Shown: positions 57,701-61,509 of the stretch, piece by piece
How the letters are laid out: the number at the start of each line of letters is the position of its first letter
Position numbering within the stretch: the first letter of the stretch is position 1
Assembly (NCBI GenBank): GCA_013399695.1
Contig: VXAU01004724.1
Location: 1,078,032-1,142,031, forward strand
Direction: 5' to 3'
Length of the DNA stretch: 64,000 nt
Origin: Formicarius rufipectus
Lineage: Eukaryota; Chordata; Aves; Passeriformes; Formicariidae
Notes under the pieces: generated by a model
What the model saw: the letters and a program-made list of their open reading frames with translations, nothing else
Database searches by the model: none
Told to the model about the DNA's origin: nothing
Program-made: the position numbers and the translations under genes

Positions 57701-60700
57701 ACATTGACTTTTTTAGAGTTTTTTGGCAGTAATGCCCCTCTTTCCCACTCTATAAGCCTTTGCAATTCATCAAAAACATAGATGTGAAATCAAGACTCAA
57801 GGTTTATGTTGTGTAGTGCAACATCCTTTCAGTTTAAATAAGCTTTGCATGTTGCTTGAGTGTGTCACACTGGAAAAGTTCTGGCAGCACGTTAAAGACT
57901 GAATGTAAACATTAGGAGCAATAAAATCCTTTCCAAAGAGAGGCCTATAAAAAACCAAAACCCTAAACCAAACCAAACCAAACAAACTTTTTGCACTTCG
58001 AAATTTATAGCATCCAACTCACTACAACATTTATTTCCGGAGCAAATCTCATTACTGAAAACACTCTGTAAGTATTCCACAACTGTTGTGAAGATAAACA
58101 TCAGTCTTGCTACTGAATGTTATTTTCCAAATAGGTTTTCTTGTATAAGCAAGTAACTCCAGACTATCATTTGATAGTCTCATGGCTTGTTTAACAAAGA
58201 GTAATGCATTGATGCCTACACATAAAAAGAGAATTTTTCATAAATAAATGCATCTGCCAAAAATAATGCGAGTCACAGTCTAGACACAATTTATGCTACC
58301 CTGTCAAATTTGCTCCTTGCACTTCAAGGTGGTAATGATGACATTTAATTCTCACTAGTACTTTCAATTAGTACAGTTATGTCCCTTTCAATTTCAGTTC
58401 CTGGAAAGATTTCAAGAGCATGTAAATATCACTCTTATAGATAGGGTCACAAAGACAGGAGTTACCCCAGAGTCACTCCAGAATGCTGAGGGGTACTGAC
58501 TATGTTAGGAATAAAACCTATTTAAGAAGCCAAATCACTAGCAAATGGTGCTTGACAAAAAAAAATATAGTGGGCTCTCTCTAGCTTTTGCTGTTTCACA
58601 ATTTAAACGAGATACAGACTGAAATACAGAGTTTATGTAATTCAACAGCTGGGTTTTTTTTTTATTTCTTCTTTTAGTTCCTCCTTTTTGAAACAGAACT
58701 CCTCAGAATATGAAAAATTCCTGTAAACAGGTAGCAAGGTGTCCAATTTTAGATCTTACCAAGATAATGGAACACATTTTCAATCTCTTAAGAAATGTAC
58801 ACAAGAGAACCATTTATATTACCTCTCTATATATACACCACTCTGAAACAGTGTCTGCCAAGTTCTGAGCTACTGAAACAGTGTCAGTTACACCAAGTTG
58901 TGCCCTATCATATTCCCTGAGAACTGGAAGTTATTTTAAAAAAGAACCATCTTAGCCATTGTGTAACTTCAAGTAGAAAAAAAAAAAAAAAAAAAAAAAG
59001 GATATAACTGTAAAAATAACACAGTTAAACAACTACTTCTAACAGTTTTCCTTGTTTCCTCCTTATCCAATAATCCTTTCACACGTACACACATAGGAAT
59101 TCATCTAGAGAGCAAGAGGAAACATAATTAAACAGCAACACAGAAGTACTTTTTAGAACTGGACACCAACGACTTAATAAAAATCCAACTGCATAAAGCA
59201 TATGAATACATTTGCACTGCTTTTCACAACATCAAGAGGAAAAGTAAGGTTTTTGTTTGGAACTTTCAACTAAGCCTTATGCTTTGGGGAAGTAAGTTGA
59301 TGTTTGGAGTAGCTAAAAATCTCATTCTGCTCATCACTTCATTGCATTGGCAGTTTTTTAGGTTTGGTTTTTTGTTTTTTTAAAGATGACTTAGCAGCTG
59401 GCAGAACATACATGTCTCTTGCAAATCACAAGCAGAGAATTTCTTTTTACTGCACTATTCCAACAACCCAGACACAAAGGTGGCTGCATGTACTTTCGAT
59501 ATGTTGGCATTTCTTTTGCTTCTGAACAGATGTGATCCATTGAACATCCTACACTCACCTCAGGATTCCTGTCAGAATAGGAGACCAAAGCCACTTCCCA
59601 GGAGAACAGAAATTTCCAGAACACATGAAGAACTTGTCAATCTGACTAGTACAATTTAGCAAACACACTCCTGATATGGAGCCCTCCTACTTCCAAATCA
59701 GACACAGCAAACACTGGTAGGATTATTAGTCTAAGTCATGCTGCTTAGAATTCTAGCTTTTCTCTAATATTTTCAGAACTATTTGTGTGTAAAATTTGAA
59801 CAAAAATTTACAGCAGGATATTTGAAAGCCAGACTAGCTACTTGCTTAAAAAACAAAATAAAACTAGAATTCTTTGAGTTTTAGTATCTGTTATAAAGAC
59901 CAAACTCACTAGGTCTGACATCAAAGTGAATACAGAAAACAGGTATGACAGCAATGACAGGATTTTTTATGTCAGTGAGCTTATTCAACTTTCCTCCTCA
60001 TGCTAAGGCAACTACTTCCTAACTACATTAATGGCTTCTTAAAATTTCTGATTTATGAAGGTTTTCCATAGCACTGACACAATCTTCAGGGCAAGGGTTG
60101 TAAGAGAAAAACAGCAATCAGTAAGAGTTTCTAAGCTTCCACCAGGGATTCAAAAGATCAAGAAAAGACTTCACACACTCGACCAATAATCACTGTCTTT
60201 TCAGCTTACCTTTTTTACTTAGGTCAATAGCAGCTTCTAGAAGAACTTCTAACTCCCCCTTCGGCAACACAGGAACAACCCATCGAGGCCTATATTCAAA
60301 AACAAAACAAACCCAATTTCAATTGCGCTTCTGAAAAAACAAGAATCCCTGACCCTTGGTAATGCTTTTAATATTGGTTAAGTATACACATTTTTAAAGG
60401 CCCTATGAGCACTACACTAAAAAACCCAAACCAGACCCACAGAAAAATCCACTGTGCTTTGAGCCTCTGTCGCTTTACAACTTTGACTCAATAAAGAAAT
60501 ATTTCAAGACATCCAATGAAAGAAACATGCAACAATCCCAATTCCACTACCAAGACCTTTGCAAAAATAGTCTACATCCTCTGAAGAAAGTGTGAGAATA
60601 CCTGTTGATCATGTCATCCAACTTTGCCAGGTCTGTGTGTGGAAATGCAGGCTCCTCATCTTCAAGCTGGGGTGGAGCATCAGCTTGGCCCTGCTCATCA

Positions 60701-60747
60701 GGTGGGGTAGCTGGGGAGTTCTCATTGGAAGAATCAGGTGAAGAAGT
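515..60747 (-). CDS. USP9X: USP9X, ubiquitin-specific protease 9 (FAF-X), partial gene, 37 exons
   Basis: This is the span of the only real protein-coding gene seen; the exons are listed separately. USP9X is a ~290-kDa cytosolic cysteine protease that removes ubiquitin from many substrates. Known substrates of the family member include beta-catenin, MCL1, SMAD4 and endocytic and polarity proteins. The 37 exons join in frame to 2217 codons with no stop. The order is: acidic/proline-rich N-terminal tail, helical repeats, a ubiquitin-like domain, more helical repeats, a UCH/USP catalytic core, then the start of the C-terminal helical region. The Cys box reads [10 protein letters not shown] and the His box SGGHYYSY; two metal-ligand clusters lie between them. 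If the unseen first exon encodes 32 residues as in human, the Cys is residue 1566, as in human. The start codon and the last ~300 residues are outside the window. The Y-linked paralogue USP9Y is mammalian, so USP9X is the natural call. Near-identity to the human protein, as I remember it, is the basis. Confidence 0.98.
701..2424. other. Intron w36-w37
   Basis: 1724 bp, GT-AG. There is no recognised repeat. It contains a 154-codon plus-strand open frame (1911-2375) and a 69-codon minus-strand open frame (904-1113). Neither has a recognisable domain, so both are treated as chance. Confidence 0.8.
2425..2554 (-). CDS. USP9X: USP9X exon w36: C-terminal helical region
   Basis: 130 bp, residues 2145-2188: [20 protein letters not shown], then [20 protein letters not shown] and ANL plus a split Gly. 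It was located by direct reading of the minus strand. Acceptor tatag, donor gtaagc. Confidence 0.97.
2555..3632. other. Intron w35-w36
   Basis: 1078 bp of AT-rich intron. No repeat or RNA gene recognised. Confidence 0.8.
3633..3858 (-). CDS. USP9X: USP9X exon w35: C-terminal helical region
   Basis: 226 bp, residues about 2069-2144: [20 protein letters not shown], then [20 protein letters not shown] and on to a Pro/Ser loop ending ASPGPSSQ. Acceptor ttcag, donor gtatgt. Unchanged from human as I remember it. Confidence 0.98.
3859..5147. other. Intron w34-w35
   Basis: 1289 bp of AT-rich intron. Nothing recognised. Confidence 0.8.
5148..5271 (-). CDS. USP9X: USP9X exon w34: C-terminal helical region
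   Basis: 124 bp, residues about 2028-2069: [20 protein letters not shown] then [20 protein letters not shown], ending in a split Trp codon. Acceptor ctttag, donor gtatct. Confidence 0.97.
5272..5754. other. Intron w33-w34
   Basis: 483 bp of intron following the weak gttagt donor of exon w33. Nothing else recognised. Confidence 0.8.
5755..6505 (-). CDS. USP9X: USP9X exon w33: 751-bp exon with catalytic His box
   Basis: By far the longest exon, 250 codons plus one base, residues about 1778-2028. It opens [20 protein letters not shown], with the typical USP 'KLPPVL-iqLKRF'. The His box [16 protein letters not shown] has its His codon at 6203-6205, and the downstream [11 protein letters not shown] supplies the third catalytic-triad region. 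An acidic, Asn/Gln/Glu-rich loop before GSTKYRLVG is one residue shorter than the human one I recall. The exon ends with the helical tail [14 protein letters not shown]. Acceptor tttag; donor gttagt, weak. Confidence 0.98.
6678..6819 (-). CDS. USP9X: USP9X exon w32: catalytic domain, second zinc-ligand cluster
   Basis: 142 bp, residues about 1730-1777: [20 protein letters not shown], then [20 protein letters not shown] and CEKCNKK. The CxxC (Cys codons 6696-6698 and 6687-6689) is the second half of the zinc ribbon in the fingers region. Acceptor ggtag, donor gtaatt. Confidence 0.97.
6820..8808. other. Intron w31-w32
   Basis: 1989 bp of AT-rich intron with a T-rich homopolymer stretch at about 7429-7455. 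No mobile element recognised. Confidence 0.8.
8809..8982 (-). CDS. USP9X: USP9X exon w31: catalytic domain, first zinc-ligand cluster
   Basis: 174 bp, residues about 1672-1730. [20 protein letters not shown] contains the conserved USP 'QHDA-EF' motif. Near the end ICQGCPHR carries a Cys at 8826-8828, a Cys at 8817-8819 and a His at 8811-8813. The latter two match the first half of the zinc site reported for human USP9X. Acceptor ttcag, donor gtaagt. Confidence 0.97.
8983..9431. other. Intron w30-w31
   Basis: 449 bp within the catalytic-domain part of the gene. Nothing recognised. Confidence 0.8.
9432..9622 (-). CDS. USP9X: USP9X exon w30: catalytic domain, thumb and palm
   Basis: 191 bp, residues 1609-1672: [20 protein letters not shown], then [40 protein letters not shown] and KQF, ending with a split Arg. 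Acceptor ttcag, donor gtaatc. Confidence 0.97.
9623..10021. other. Intron w29-w30
   Basis: 399 bp within the catalytic-domain part of the gene. Nothing recognised. Confidence 0.8.
10022..10242 (-). CDS. USP9X: USP9X exon w29: catalytic Cys box
   Basis: 221 bp, residues about 1535-1608. It holds the USP Cys box: [20 protein letters not shown]. The nucleophile Cys codon is at 10148-10150 (aca on the plus strand) and is the equivalent of human Cys1566. The preceding Asn (NAG) is the usual USP box residue. An acidic stretch ([16 protein letters not shown]) closes the exon. Acceptor ttcag, donor gtaaat. The active site is intact. Confidence 0.98.
10243..12569. other. Intron w28-w29
   Basis: 2327 bp of intron carrying a CR1 fragment at about 11262-11668. 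The flanking sequence is unrecognised. The open frames at 11710-12156 (plus) and 12059-12352 (minus) show no family features. Confidence 0.8.
11262..11668 (-). mobile_element. CR1 LINE, 3'-end fragment
   Basis: About 0.4 kb of the 3' end of a CR1 non-LTR retrotransposon, with its 3' end at the left. It shows the hallmark words of CR1 tails in reverse orientation: 'tgatttgggctggaag', 'aagatcatctggttccaac', 'ctccttgtcctgtaac' and 'ccttctcttccccaggctga'. It is 5'-truncated, as most avian CR1 copies are, and carries no open reading frame of its own. It lies in the same orientation as USP9X. The boundaries are approximate, since I judged them by eye from family resemblance. Confidence 0.85.
12570..12792 (-). 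CDS. USP9X: USP9X exon w28: helical region abutting the catalytic domain
   Basis: 223 bp, residues 1461-1535: [20 protein letters not shown], then [20 protein letters not shown], then a hydrophobic helix and MYYIGTAIT. The last base begins a Thr codon. Acceptor ttttag, donor gtatgt. Confidence 0.97.
12793..13556. other. Intron w27-w28
   Basis: 764 bp of intron with a C-rich patch at about 13494-13511. No repeat family recognised. Confidence 0.8.
13557..13703 (-). CDS. USP9X: USP9X exon w27: helical region before the catalytic domain
   Basis: 147 bp, 49 codons, residues 1412-1460: [20 protein letters not shown] then [20 protein letters not shown] and EKGGANLIK. Acceptor ggcag, donor gtaagt; phase 0 at both ends. 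It has the same length as its neighbour w26. Confidence 0.96.
13825..13971 (-). CDS. USP9X: USP9X exon w26: helical region before the catalytic domain
   Basis: 147 bp, 49 codons, residues 1363-1411: [20 protein letters not shown] then [20 protein letters not shown] and EIDWLKRIR. Acceptor cacag, donor gtaagt; phase 0 at both ends. A 121-bp intron separates it from w27. Confidence 0.97.
13972..14565. other. Intron w25-w26
   Basis: 594 bp of intron. Nothing recognised. Confidence 0.8.
14566..14674 (-). CDS. USP9X: USP9X exon w25: hydrophobic helix exon
   Basis: 109 bp, residues about 1326-1362. [20 protein letters not shown] is followed by a hydrophobic stretch, [19 protein letters not shown]9X is a soluble protein, so this is a buried helix rather than a membrane segment. 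Three changes from human as I remember it (Val to Met, Cys to Ala, His to Gln) cluster here. Acceptor tccag, donor gtaagt. Confidence 0.94.
14675..18445. other. Intron w24-w25
   Basis: 3771 bp of intron. It holds a G-rich patch (three G runs) near 15975-15993 and several short open frames on both strands at 15.1-16.2 kb without recognisable domains. No mobile element identified. Confidence 0.75.
18446..18612 (-). CDS. USP9X: USP9X exon w24: second helical region
   Basis: 167 bp, residues 1271-1326: [20 protein letters not shown], then [20 protein letters not shown] and [15 protein letters not shown], ending AA of a Lys codon. Acceptor cacag, donor gtaagt. Confidence 0.97.
18613..21699. other. 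Intron w23-w24
   Basis: 3087 bp of intron. The block 19341-19898 is open on both strands and looks richer in G+C than its surroundings; its origin is unknown (see findings). Elsewhere it is AT-rich and unremarkable. Confidence 0.75.
21700..21825 (-). CDS. USP9X: USP9X exon w23: second helical region
   Basis: 126 bp, 42 codons, residues 1229-1270: [20 protein letters not shown] then [20 protein letters not shown] and EK. Several conservative changes against human (Arg/Lys, Met/Ile, Ile/Val). Acceptor ttcag, donor gtaaga; phase 0 at both ends. Confidence 0.96.
21826..23523. other. Intron w22-w23
   Basis: 1698 bp of intron with an A/C-rich low-complexity tract at about 22184-22245. Nothing else recognised. 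Confidence 0.8.
22184..22245. repeat. A/C-rich low-complexity tract (AAAC-type)
   Basis: Imperfect repeats of aaac and caaa followed by a C run and cacaca. This is simple sequence, with A on the plus strand and so T on the USP9X sense strand. Confidence 0.8.
23524..23649 (-). CDS. USP9X: USP9X exon w22: second helical region (weak donor)
   Basis: 126 bp, 42 codons, residues 1187-1228: [20 protein letters not shown] then [20 protein letters not shown] and DE. Acceptor tccag; donor gttggt, a weak 5' splice site. Phase 0 at both ends, so skipping keeps frame. Confidence 0.95.
23650..26171. other. Intron w21-w22
   Basis: 2522 bp of intron. No repeat, RNA gene or coding sequence recognised. Confidence 0.8.
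26172..26450 (-). CDS. USP9X: USP9X exon w21: second helical region
   Basis: 279 bp, 93 codons, residues 1094-1186, phase 0 at both ends. It begins [20 protein letters not shown] and runs through [20 protein letters not shown] and [14 protein letters not shown]. The last residues ([10 protein letters not shown]) differ strongly from the human end of this exon as I recall it, at equal length. Acceptor tgcag, donor gtaata. Confidence 0.96.
26686..26816 (-). CDS. USP9X: USP9X exon w20: second helical region
   Basis: 131 bp, residues about 1050-1093: [20 protein letters not shown], then [20 protein letters not shown] and LTE. Acceptor tgcag, donor gtttgt (T at +3, a weaker donor). Confidence 0.97.
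26817..27288. other. Intron w19-w20
   Basis: 472 bp of intron. Nothing recognised. The neighbouring introns here are all short (109-235 bp), making 26.2-28.1 kb the most exon-dense part of the window. Confidence 0.8.
27289..27409 (-). CDS. USP9X: USP9X exon w19: second helical region
   Basis: 121 bp, residues 1010-1050: [20 protein letters not shown] then [20 protein letters not shown]. The last base begins an Asp codon. Acceptor ttaag, donor gtaaaa. Confidence 0.97.
27519..27668 (-). CDS. USP9X: USP9X exon w18: end of UBL and Ser-rich linker
   Basis: 150 bp, 50 codons, residues 960-1009. [13 protein letters not shown] closes the ubiquitin-like fold. A Ser/Asp/Gly/Asn/His-rich linker follows ([20 protein letters not shown]) and then a return to order at EVESCLPGV. 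The linker is probably flexible and a candidate phosphorylation region. Acceptor ttcag, donor gtaagc; phase 0 at both ends. Confidence 0.97.
27874..28114 (-). CDS. USP9X: USP9X exon w17: ubiquitin-like domain
   Basis: 241 bp, residues about 879-959. It encodes [20 protein letters not shown], then [17 protein letters not shown], then a beta-grasp-like stretch [20 protein letters not shown] ending QLNLKDKT. The pattern 'dTIg-vr-i...L-vgGe-l-d-kli-ql-lkD' is that of an internal ubiquitin-like domain, known in this protein at residues ~886-970. Acceptor ttcag, donor gtaagt. Confidence 0.97.
28115..29773. other. Intron w16-w17
   Basis: 1659 bp of AT-rich intron. Nothing recognised. The minus-strand open frame running upstream from exon w17 to 28290 reads through the acceptor and is not coding. 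Confidence 0.8.
29774..29985 (-). CDS. USP9X: USP9X exon w16: helical region before the ubiquitin-like domain
   Basis: 212 bp, residues 809-879: [20 protein letters not shown] and on to [10 protein letters not shown] plus a split Arg. Acceptor attag, donor gtatgt. Confidence 0.97.
29986..32349. other. Intron w15-w16
   Basis: 2364 bp of intron carrying the CR1 fragment at about 30995-31825. The preceding kilobase is unrecognised. Confidence 0.8.
30995..31825 (-). mobile_element. CR1 LINE, ~0.8-kb 3' fragment
   Basis: A longer CR1 copy in the same orientation as USP9X, with the element's 3' end at the left. Marks include 'ttaggttggaagggacctc', 'aggctgctcaaagctcc', 'actccttgtcctagcac' and 'cttctcttctccagcctga'. 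Further right it continues into the segment reading 'cctgtatttgtgcttggga' and 'cctcattgaacttgaca', typical of the region upstream of the last few hundred bases of CR1. It is 5'-truncated near 31825. The 166-codon plus-strand open frame inside it is a by-product of the repeat, not a gene. The boundaries are approximate. Confidence 0.9.
32350..32445 (-). CDS. USP9X: USP9X exon w15: helical repeats
   Basis: 96 bp, 32 codons, residues 777-808: [20 protein letters not shown] then [12 protein letters not shown]. Acceptor gctag. The donor is gtaaaa followed by a run of A on the gene strand. Phase 0 at both ends. Confidence 0.96.
32446..33803. other. Intron w14-w15
   Basis: 1358 bp of AT-rich intron. 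Nothing recognised. Confidence 0.8.
33804..34146 (-). CDS. USP9X: USP9X exon w14: large helical-repeat exon
   Basis: 343 bp, residues about 662-776. It reads [20 protein letters not shown] and on to [14 protein letters not shown] and is almost unchanged from human as I recall it. Acceptor tcaag, donor gtgagt. Confidence 0.98.
34147..35620. other. Intron w13-w14
   Basis: 1474 bp of AT-rich intron. Nothing recognised. Confidence 0.8.
35621..35708 (-). CDS. USP9X: USP9X exon w13: helical repeats (short, weak donor)
   Basis: 88 bp, residues about 633-662: [20 protein letters not shown] then VQERLNFL, with split codons at both ends (Glu at the start, Arg CG|A at the end). Acceptor tgcag. The donor is gttagt after CG, a weak match to consensus. 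Skipping would shift the frame. Confidence 0.95.
35709..40220. other. Intron w12-w13
   Basis: 4512 bp of intron. It holds a short GGT-repeat patch near 37206-37222 and a plus-strand pyrimidine-rich stretch at about 38150-38305. No mobile element recognised. Confidence 0.75.
40221..40354 (-). CDS. USP9X: USP9X exon w12: helical repeats
   Basis: 134 bp, residues about 588-633: [20 protein letters not shown], then [20 protein letters not shown] and QYAK. Acceptor ttcag, donor gtaagt. It sits between the two longest introns seen (5.1 kb upstream, 4.5 kb downstream). Confidence 0.97.
40355..45478. other. Intron w11-w12 (longest in the window)
   Basis: 5124 bp of AT-rich intron. It holds a TG-rich patch at about 45097-45122 and an A18 homopolymer at 45393-45410, which lies close to the donor of exon w11. 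No mobile element recognised. Confidence 0.75.
45393..45410. repeat. A18 homopolymer
   Basis: Eighteen A on the plus strand (T18 on the USP9X sense strand), about 70 bp inside the intron after the exon w11 donor. It is likely length-variable. Confidence 0.9.
45479..45615 (-). CDS. USP9X: USP9X exon w11: helical repeats
   Basis: 137 bp, residues 543-588: [20 protein letters not shown] then [20 protein letters not shown] and APQNL. It ends AG of a Ser codon completed by T in the next exon. Acceptor ctaag, donor gtaaga. Confidence 0.97.
45616..46283. other. Intron w10-w11
   Basis: 668 bp of intron. Nothing recognised. Confidence 0.8.
46284..46490 (-). CDS. USP9X: USP9X exon w10: helical repeats
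   Basis: 207 bp, 69 codons, residues 474-542. It reads [20 protein letters not shown] and on to [11 protein letters not shown]. Acceptor ccttag, donor gtgagt. Phase 0 at both ends. Confidence 0.97.
46491..47951. other. Intron w9-w10
   Basis: 1461 bp of AT-rich intron. Nothing recognised. Confidence 0.8.
47952..48056 (-). CDS. USP9X: USP9X exon w9: helical repeats
   Basis: 105 bp, 35 codons, residues 439-473: [20 protein letters not shown] then [15 protein letters not shown]. Acceptor gacag, donor gtaatt. Phase 0 at both ends. It is flanked by a 3.8-kb intron upstream. Confidence 0.96.
48057..51839. other. Intron w8-w9
   Basis: 3783 bp of intron carrying the short LTR relic at about 50871-51073 and a (TG)n patch near 48270-48284. 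A 119-codon minus-strand open frame at 49193-49552 has no recognisable family. Confidence 0.75.
50871..51073 (-). mobile_element. Endogenous-retrovirus LTR relic, internally deleted
   Basis: About 0.2 kb. Read on the minus strand, it begins with words typical of the 5' end of an avian ERV LTR ('ggatagagttaaatttcttc'). It then jumps to words of the 3' part ('caagttttctcacttttat', 'ctcttccccatcccac') and ends 'agtggggttacaccatgaca'. The several hundred bases between these parts in the full-length relative (see 56686-57232) are missing. No internal viral coding sequence is present. It lies sense to USP9X. Family assignment is from memory; boundaries are approximate. Confidence 0.75.
51840..51992 (-). 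CDS. USP9X: USP9X exon w8: helical repeats (weak donor)
   Basis: 153 bp, 51 codons, residues 388-438, phase 0 at both ends. It reads [20 protein letters not shown] and on to DLDNIWAAQ. Acceptor attcag after a long T run. The donor is gttggt rather than gtaagt or gtragt, so it is a weaker site. Skipping this exon would leave the frame intact. Confidence 0.97.
51993..53547. other. Intron w7-w8
   Basis: 1555 bp of AT-rich intron. Nothing recognised. Confidence 0.8.
53548..53686 (-). CDS. USP9X: USP9X exon w7: helical repeats
   Basis: 139 bp, residues about 341-387. It encodes [20 protein letters not shown] and on to [12 protein letters not shown]. The acceptor cacag follows a pyrimidine tract (gtttctctcacag); donor gtaagt. 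It ends in phase 0. Confidence 0.97.
53687..53763 (-). other. USP9X: Very short (77-bp) intron w6-w7
   Basis: A complete 77-bp GT-AG intron with a gtaaga donor and a pyrimidine-rich acceptor. It is near the lower size limit for vertebrate introns. The joined reading frame (IL-R-LLQ) confirms that it is removed. Confidence 0.93.
53764..54015 (-). CDS. USP9X: USP9X exon w6: helical repeats
   Basis: 252 bp, residues about 257-341. It reads [20 protein letters not shown], then a Lys/Glu-rich helix ([15 protein letters not shown]), ending LKMILR with the Arg split AG|G. Acceptor tttag, donor gtaaga. Only a 77-bp intron separates it from exon w7. Confidence 0.97.
54266..54381 (-). CDS. USP9X: USP9X exon w5: helical repeats
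   Basis: 116 bp, residues 219-257. It reads [20 protein letters not shown] and then [18 protein letters not shown]. The last Lys codon is split AA|G with the next exon. Acceptor tgcag, donor gtaagt. Confidence 0.96.
54834..54872. repeat. A-rich tract
   Basis: Runs of A interrupted by single G (including A15 at 54841-54855), then aagcaagc repeats. Low-complexity sequence. Confidence 0.85.
54985..55108. repeat. A/C-rich tract (ACCAAA-type)
   Basis: About 120 bp made almost only of A and C with irregular aaaccaaa and accaaacc units. It has strong strand asymmetry and reads T/G-rich on the USP9X sense strand. The 68-codon frame across it is low complexity and not a gene. Confidence 0.85.
55548..55766 (-). 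CDS. USP9X: USP9X exon w4: helical repeats with a variable loop
   Basis: 219 bp, 73 codons, residues 146-218, phase 0 at both ends. It starts [18 protein letters not shown] and ends DPRSPK. The middle (after NGTRP, up to DELYAR) is the most changed stretch relative to the human protein I remember, with several Ser/Pro/Ala exchanges in what looks like a surface loop. Acceptor tacag, donor gtatgg. Confidence 0.96.
55767..56491. other. Intron w3-w4
   Basis: 725 bp of intron. Nothing recognised. Confidence 0.8.
56492..56604 (-). CDS. USP9X: USP9X exon w3: N-terminal helical region
   Basis: 113 bp, residues about 108-145. It encodes [20 protein letters not shown] followed by [17 protein letters not shown], identical to the human segment as I recall it. 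Acceptor aatag, donor gtgagt. It ends on a codon boundary. Confidence 0.95.
56686..57232 (+). mobile_element. Solo LTR of an endogenous retrovirus
   Basis: About 0.55 kb, plus orientation (antisense to USP9X). Words I associate with an abundant neoavian ERV LTR appear in order: 'ggtttcttcacagtagct', 'gtgttttggatctgtgctg', 'acagggatgttt', 'gtgatggtgtttgtcttcc', 'cctgttaaactgtatctcc', 'gattctctcccccacccca', and a terminal 'ctggctggggttaaaccac'. There is no flanking internal gag/pol/env-like sequence, so this is a solo LTR left by recombination between two LTRs. The overlapping open frames at 56657-56908 (plus) and 56710-57075 (minus) are repeat by-products. Boundaries are approximate. Confidence 0.82.
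57951..57986. repeat. (CCAAA)n-like simple repeat
   Basis: A short tract of aaaacc and ccaaa units ending in aaacaaac. It resembles the tract at 55 kb. Confidence 0.8.
58977..58999. repeat. A23 homopolymer
   Basis: Twenty-three A on the plus strand. No recognisable retroposon body was seen to its left, so it is recorded as simple sequence. Confidence 0.9.
60210..60289 (-). CDS. USP9X: USP9X exon w2: N-terminal helical region
   Basis: 80 bp, residues about 81-108. It begins with the last base of the split Arg codon and reads [20 protein letters not shown] and then IDLSKKG. Acceptor tatag, donor gtaagc. It is a short exon with frame continuity on both sides. Confidence 0.95.
60290..60601. other. 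Intron w1-w2
   Basis: 312 bp of intron. Nothing recognised. Confidence 0.85.
60602..60747 (-). CDS. USP9X: USP9X exon w1: N-terminal acidic/proline-rich tail
   Basis: 146 bp, human-equivalent residues 33-81. It reads [20 protein letters not shown] and on to KLDDMINR, a low-complexity Ser/Pro/Asp/Glu tail expected to be disordered, turning into the first helical segment. Acceptor tctag before ACTTCT, donor gtattc. It ends two bases into an Arg codon completed by the next exon. The exon with the initiator Met (about 32 residues upstream) was not found in 60748-64000 and should lie further right. Confidence 0.95.
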
Positions 60748-61338
60748 CTAAAATTGGTACAGAAAATACTTTAAAAACTGACTGCATTTGTTTTGGCATT
60801 TTTTGCTTAATGTTGTATTTCAAAGAATCATTTGAATTAATTACATGTCAACATAAAATCCTTCGATTTCAGATTTAACAAAAAATTGTGCATAAAACAT
60901 GCTATATGCTTTCTACCTTGGTAGTTTTAAAATTAAGCTACATTCCCAGTGAGGAAAGTACTTTTCTAACAGACTTCTACTTTCTAGAAGATAAAATATA
61001 CAGAAGCTCAAATTTGTACCAATCTTCTGCATAAAAGATGACTATTTCAGGTAGAAATATAACCTTCAGCAACAGCACAGAAGAAAATAATCATGAGAAA
61101 CAGCTTCTTAGAAGTTTGCTAAAAATGAATGACCCACTACTACAAATGCCTACTTACCAACCTTCAAGAACATGATAAAGTCAAGCCCATTTTGATGGGC
61201 CATGCAAAATACAATGTATTTTGCACACGTCATTTACTCACACATACAGACATTATGAACTGAGAATACCAAAGTTTTAAATCAGAACAGTAAGATTTAG
61301 GAGAACAAAACCTCAAGTACATTTTCCACATGTTGTAC

Positions 61339-61505
61339 CACATCTGGTTGGCATGGAAGGTATTTTCTTCACAGCACAGTGCTGGGTTTTGGATTTGTGG
61401 CCAAAACAGCACTGAAAACACACCAGTGTTTTGTCTGTTGGTGAACAGTGCTGGCTCAGATTCAAGGCCCTATGTTTCTCCTTGTTAACTCCAATCAAAA
61501 CTTAG
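61339..61505 (+). mobile_element. ERV LTR, 5' half, split by a CR1
   Basis: Diverged LTR sequence in plus orientation: 'ggtattttcttcacagcac', 'gctgggttttggatttgtg', then 'gtgaacagtgctggctcag' and 'tcaaggccctatgtt'. It stops where CR1 sequence begins. The matching 3' half resumes at about 63278. It is more diverged than the solo LTR at 56.7 kb. Confidence 0.75.
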
Positions 61506-61509
61506 ACAC

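Larger units (their letters stand above)
56605..60209. other. Intron w2-w3
   Basis: 3605 bp of intron carrying the solo LTR at about 56686-57232, a CCAAA-type tract at 57951-57986 and an A23 run at 58977-58999. The remainder is AT-rich and unrecognised. Confidence 0.8.

Noticed and set aside
515..60747. Alternative identification as USP9Y or another large USP (USP24, USP34)
   Set aside because: The exon-by-exon sequence follows USP9X closely through tail, UBL and catalytic core. USP9Y is a mammalian Y-linked copy, and USP24/USP34 have different sequences around the Cys and His boxes.
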